From Bacteroidota bacterium (GTDB lineage: Bacteria; Bacteroidota; Bacteroidia; Bacteroidales; SZUA-534): a stretch of DNA of 7,805 nucleotides. Where the stretch lies: contig JAIFNJ010000021.1 of NCBI GenBank assembly GCA_020047835.1, forward strand, positions 1-7,805, written 5' to 3'. A model generated the notes under the pieces. The model was not told the origin of the DNA. It saw only the letters and a list, made by a program, of their open reading frames with translations, and ran no database searches. A program made the translations under genes and the position numbers. This document shows positions 6,247-7,805 of the stretch, one piece after another; positions within the stretch are counted from its first letter, which is position 1; each line of letters opens with the position of its first letter.

Positions 6247-6618
6247 ATGGAAGCATTAGTAGCATTAGGTGCCGCATTTATGGTTTTTGTAGGCATCATT
6301 GGTGTTTTTATGGTAGTAACAATGTGGATTCTGTTTAACAAAGCCGGGCAACCTGGCTGGGCTATTCTGATTCCCATTTACAACATTTTGGTGATTTTGA
6401 AAATTGCAGGCAAGGCATGGTGGTGGCTTTTTCTTTTAATGATTCCCATTGTGAACATTGTTTTTATGATTATGGTTTATCATGGTATTTCAAAAAATTT
6501 TGGTAAGGATGCCGGGTTTACCATTGGGTTAATTTTATTAGGGATTGTATTTTTCCCAATTTTGGCTTTCGGTGCCGCCAAGTACCAACCATTAATAGTT
6601 GAAACGCCCCAGTCATAA
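6247..6618 (+). CDS. DUF5684-family small membrane protein
   Basis: 123 residues with about four membrane helices (roughly 5-29, 39-53, 57-79, 90-112) and little outside the bilayer. The family signature is clear: MWILFNKAGQPGWAILIPIYN at about 26-46, a KIAGKAWWW segment, IPIVN at 66-70, the basic FGKD turn at 85-88, and a C-terminal AAKYQPL. The start ATG at 6247 has an A/T-rich leader without Shine-Dalgarno. DUF5684 proteins have no established function. In some Bacteroidetes the same domain is fused in front of a signal peptidase I, which hints at a link to protein export; here it stands alone. It diverges from the TM2 operon and has its own strong terminator, so it is probably monocistronic. 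Confidence 0.88.
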   Translation: MEALVALGAAFMVFVGIIGVFMVVTMWILFNKAGQPGWAILIPIYNILVILKIAGKAWWWLFLLMIPIVNIVFMIMVYHGISKNFGKDAGFTIGLILLGIVFFPILAFGAAKYQPLIVETPQS

Positions 6619-6654
6619 TTTATCAAGTATATAAATTACTATTTGAAATATTTT

Positions 6655-6688
6655 AAAGCTTGCTAGTATATCTGGCAAGTTTTTTTTT
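6655..6688 (+). terminator. Rho-independent terminator after the DUF5684 gene
   Basis: CTTGCTAG (6659-6666) pairs with CTGGCAAG (6672-6679), with one G-U wobble and a five-base loop. The stem extends outward through AAAG pairing with the first T residues, and nine T follow (6680-6688). It lies 37 bases after the stop at 6618 and insulates rocD from the upstream gene. Confidence 0.9.
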
Positions 6689-6812
6689 CTATATTTTGCC
6701 CGATATGTTAAAAAACTCCTTTTATGGATTAAGGGGAAGATACTCAATCTAAGTATATAATAGTGAGCAAGTTATTTGTTGCGATTTTTAAAACTGATTT
6801 TTAGTGCTAAAA

Positions 6813-6843
6813 TTGAATAAATCGTACCGATTTAGTAATCTTG
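6813..6843 (+). promoter_or_regulatory. Candidate Bacteroidetes-type promoter for rocD
   Basis: TTG at 6813-6815 and TAATCTTG at 6836-6843 are separated by 20 bases. The second box matches the TAnnTTTG consensus at all but one position. Transcription would start near 6849-6851, giving a leader of just under 40 bases. It lies downstream of a strong terminator and before a gene that needs its own promoter, which supports the call. Confidence 0.5.
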
Positions 6844-6887
6844 CAGAAAGAAAATATAAAAGTTAAACCGTTTAAAAAAAAGAAGTT

Positions 6888-7805
6888 ATGGCAAAAATGA
6901 CAGCTCAAGAATACATGGATCGGGAGTCAAATTATGGAGCTCACAATTATCATCCGCTGCCGGTTGTTTTAGATAGAGGTAAAGGCCCTTTTGTGTGGGA
7001 TACCGATGGTAAGCAATATTTCGATTTCTTGTCGGCTTATTCGGCAGTAAATCAAGGTCACTGTCATCCAAAGATTGTGAATGCCATGGTGGAGCAAGCC
7101 CAAAAAATTACTCTTACCTCACGAGCCTTTTACAACAGTAGTTTGGGCGAGTTTGAACAATATGTAACCAAATATTTTGGGTACGAAAAAGTATTGCCCA
7201 TGAATACCGGTGCTGAGGCTGATGAAACAGCACTTAAGCTTTGCCGTAAGTGGGGCTATATGAAAAAGGGAATTCCCAATGATCAAGCCAAAATTATTTG
7301 CTGCTTCGAAAACTTTCATGGACGTACCATTTCAATTGTATCCATGAGTACTGATCCCGATTCATACGGCGGATTTGGTCCTTTTACTCCCGGTTTTGTA
7401 AAAATACCTTATAACGATATTGCAGCTCTTGAAAAAGAATTGCAAGATCCGAATGTAGCCGGATTTATTGTTGAACCGATTCAGGGTGAGGCCGGGGTAT
7501 TTGTTCCAGACGAAGGTTATTTGAAAAAAGCAGCCGATTTGTGCAAGAAGCATAACGTTTTATTTATTGCCGATGAGGTGCAAACTGGTATTGCCCGTAC
7601 CGGTAAATTATTGGCGGTGGATCATGAAGGCGTGCGTCCCGATATTTTGATACTTGGAAAAGCCATATCCGGAGGAGTATTCCCAGTTTCATGCGTTTTG
7701 GCAGATGATGAAATCATGCTTTGCATCAAACCCGGAGAACATGGTTCTACATTTGGCGGAAACCCAATTGCTGCTAAAGTTGCTATTGCTGCGCTTGAAG
7801 TGGTA
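6888..7805 (+). CDS. rocD: Ornithine--oxo-acid aminotransferase, 3' partial
   Basis: 306 codons are visible, open to the window end; the family is about 400-415 aa, so roughly 100 C-terminal residues are missing. This class-III, fold-type-I PLP enzyme moves the delta-amino group of ornithine to 2-oxoglutarate, giving glutamate semialdehyde (hence pyrroline-5-carboxylate) in arginine/ornithine breakdown and proline formation, in the cytosol. K258 in LGKAISGG is the PLP lysine and D229 in ADEVQTG contacts the pyridine nitrogen. With a constant offset of 34, recalled human OAT residues all fall on matching residues: Y55 to Y21, Y85 to Y51, R180 to R146, E235 to E201, D263 to D229, K292 to K258. 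The ornithine-specific tyrosines and the switch glutamate therefore separate it from acetylornithine and GABA aminotransferases. The ATG at 6888 was chosen for MAKMTAQEYM; the next ATG, at 6897, is less likely. A purine-rich AAAAGAAG lies just upstream. Confidence 0.95.
   Translation, partial: MAKMTAQEYMDRESNYGAHNYHPLPVVLDRGKGPFVWDTDGKQYFDFLSAYSAVNQGHCHPKIVNAMVEQAQKITLTSRAFYNSSLGEFEQYVTKYFGYEKVLPMNTGAEADETALKLCRKWGYMKKGIPNDQAKIICCFENFHGRTISIVSMSTDPDSYGGFGPFTPGFVKIPYNDIAALEKELQDPNVAGFIVEPIQGEAGVFVPDEGYLKKAADLCKKHNVLFIADEVQTGIARTGKLLAVDHEGVRPDILILGKAISGGVFPVSCVLADDEIMLCIKPGEHGSTFGGNPIAAKVAIAALEVV

Noticed and set aside
6886..7553. Minus-strand open frames inside rocD
   Set aside because: They are antisense to a highly conserved aminotransferase; the translations look like low-information shadow sequence.

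Overview
The window looks like a chromosomal segment of a Bacteroidota (Bacteroidetes) bacterium. The DNA is AT-rich, several start codons have A/T-rich leaders instead of Shine-Dalgarno sites, and the one good promoter candidate fits the Bacteroidetes TTG/TAnnTTTG pattern. The protein families (BatA-type vWA protein, TM2, DUF2752, DUF5684, a DUF4372-type IS4 transposase) are also typical of that phylum. Genus cannot be told from the sequence.

Layout: (1) 1-1843, + strand, the 3' part of a BatA-domain/vWA-like membrane protein whose start lies before the window, closed by a strong hairpin terminator shared with the convergent gene. (2) 1931-2476, - strand, an RDD-family membrane protein. (3) 2510-3820, a complete IS4-family insertion sequence with imperfect terminal inverted repeats, a 9-bp target duplication and an intact DDE transposase. 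It inserted 24 bp upstream of the RDD start codon. (4) 3946-5927, - strand, a tightly packed four-gene operon read from high to low coordinates: TM2 protein, DUF2752 protein, Tic20/DUF4870-like protein and M48 metallopeptidase, with junctions TAATG, ATGA and a 1-nt gap. Before the IS arrived, the RDD gene lay about 150 bp beyond the end of this operon on the same strand. (5) 5928-6246, a very AT-rich divergent intergenic region. (6) 6247-6618, + strand, a DUF5684 membrane protein with its own terminator. (7) 6888-7805, + strand, the first 306 codons of ornithine aminotransferase (rocD), running off the window, with a plausible promoter.

The part with least known biology is the set of small multi-pass membrane proteins (TM2, DUF2752, DUF4870-like, perhaps RDD and the divergent DUF5684) around an anchored M48 zinc protease. 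The overlapping junctions suggest coordinated, translationally coupled expression; a shared membrane-quality or membrane-remodelling role is inference only. The flanking BatA-type and rocD genes look unrelated to this cluster. No tRNA, rRNA, CRISPR array, phage gene or recognisable defence system was seen.
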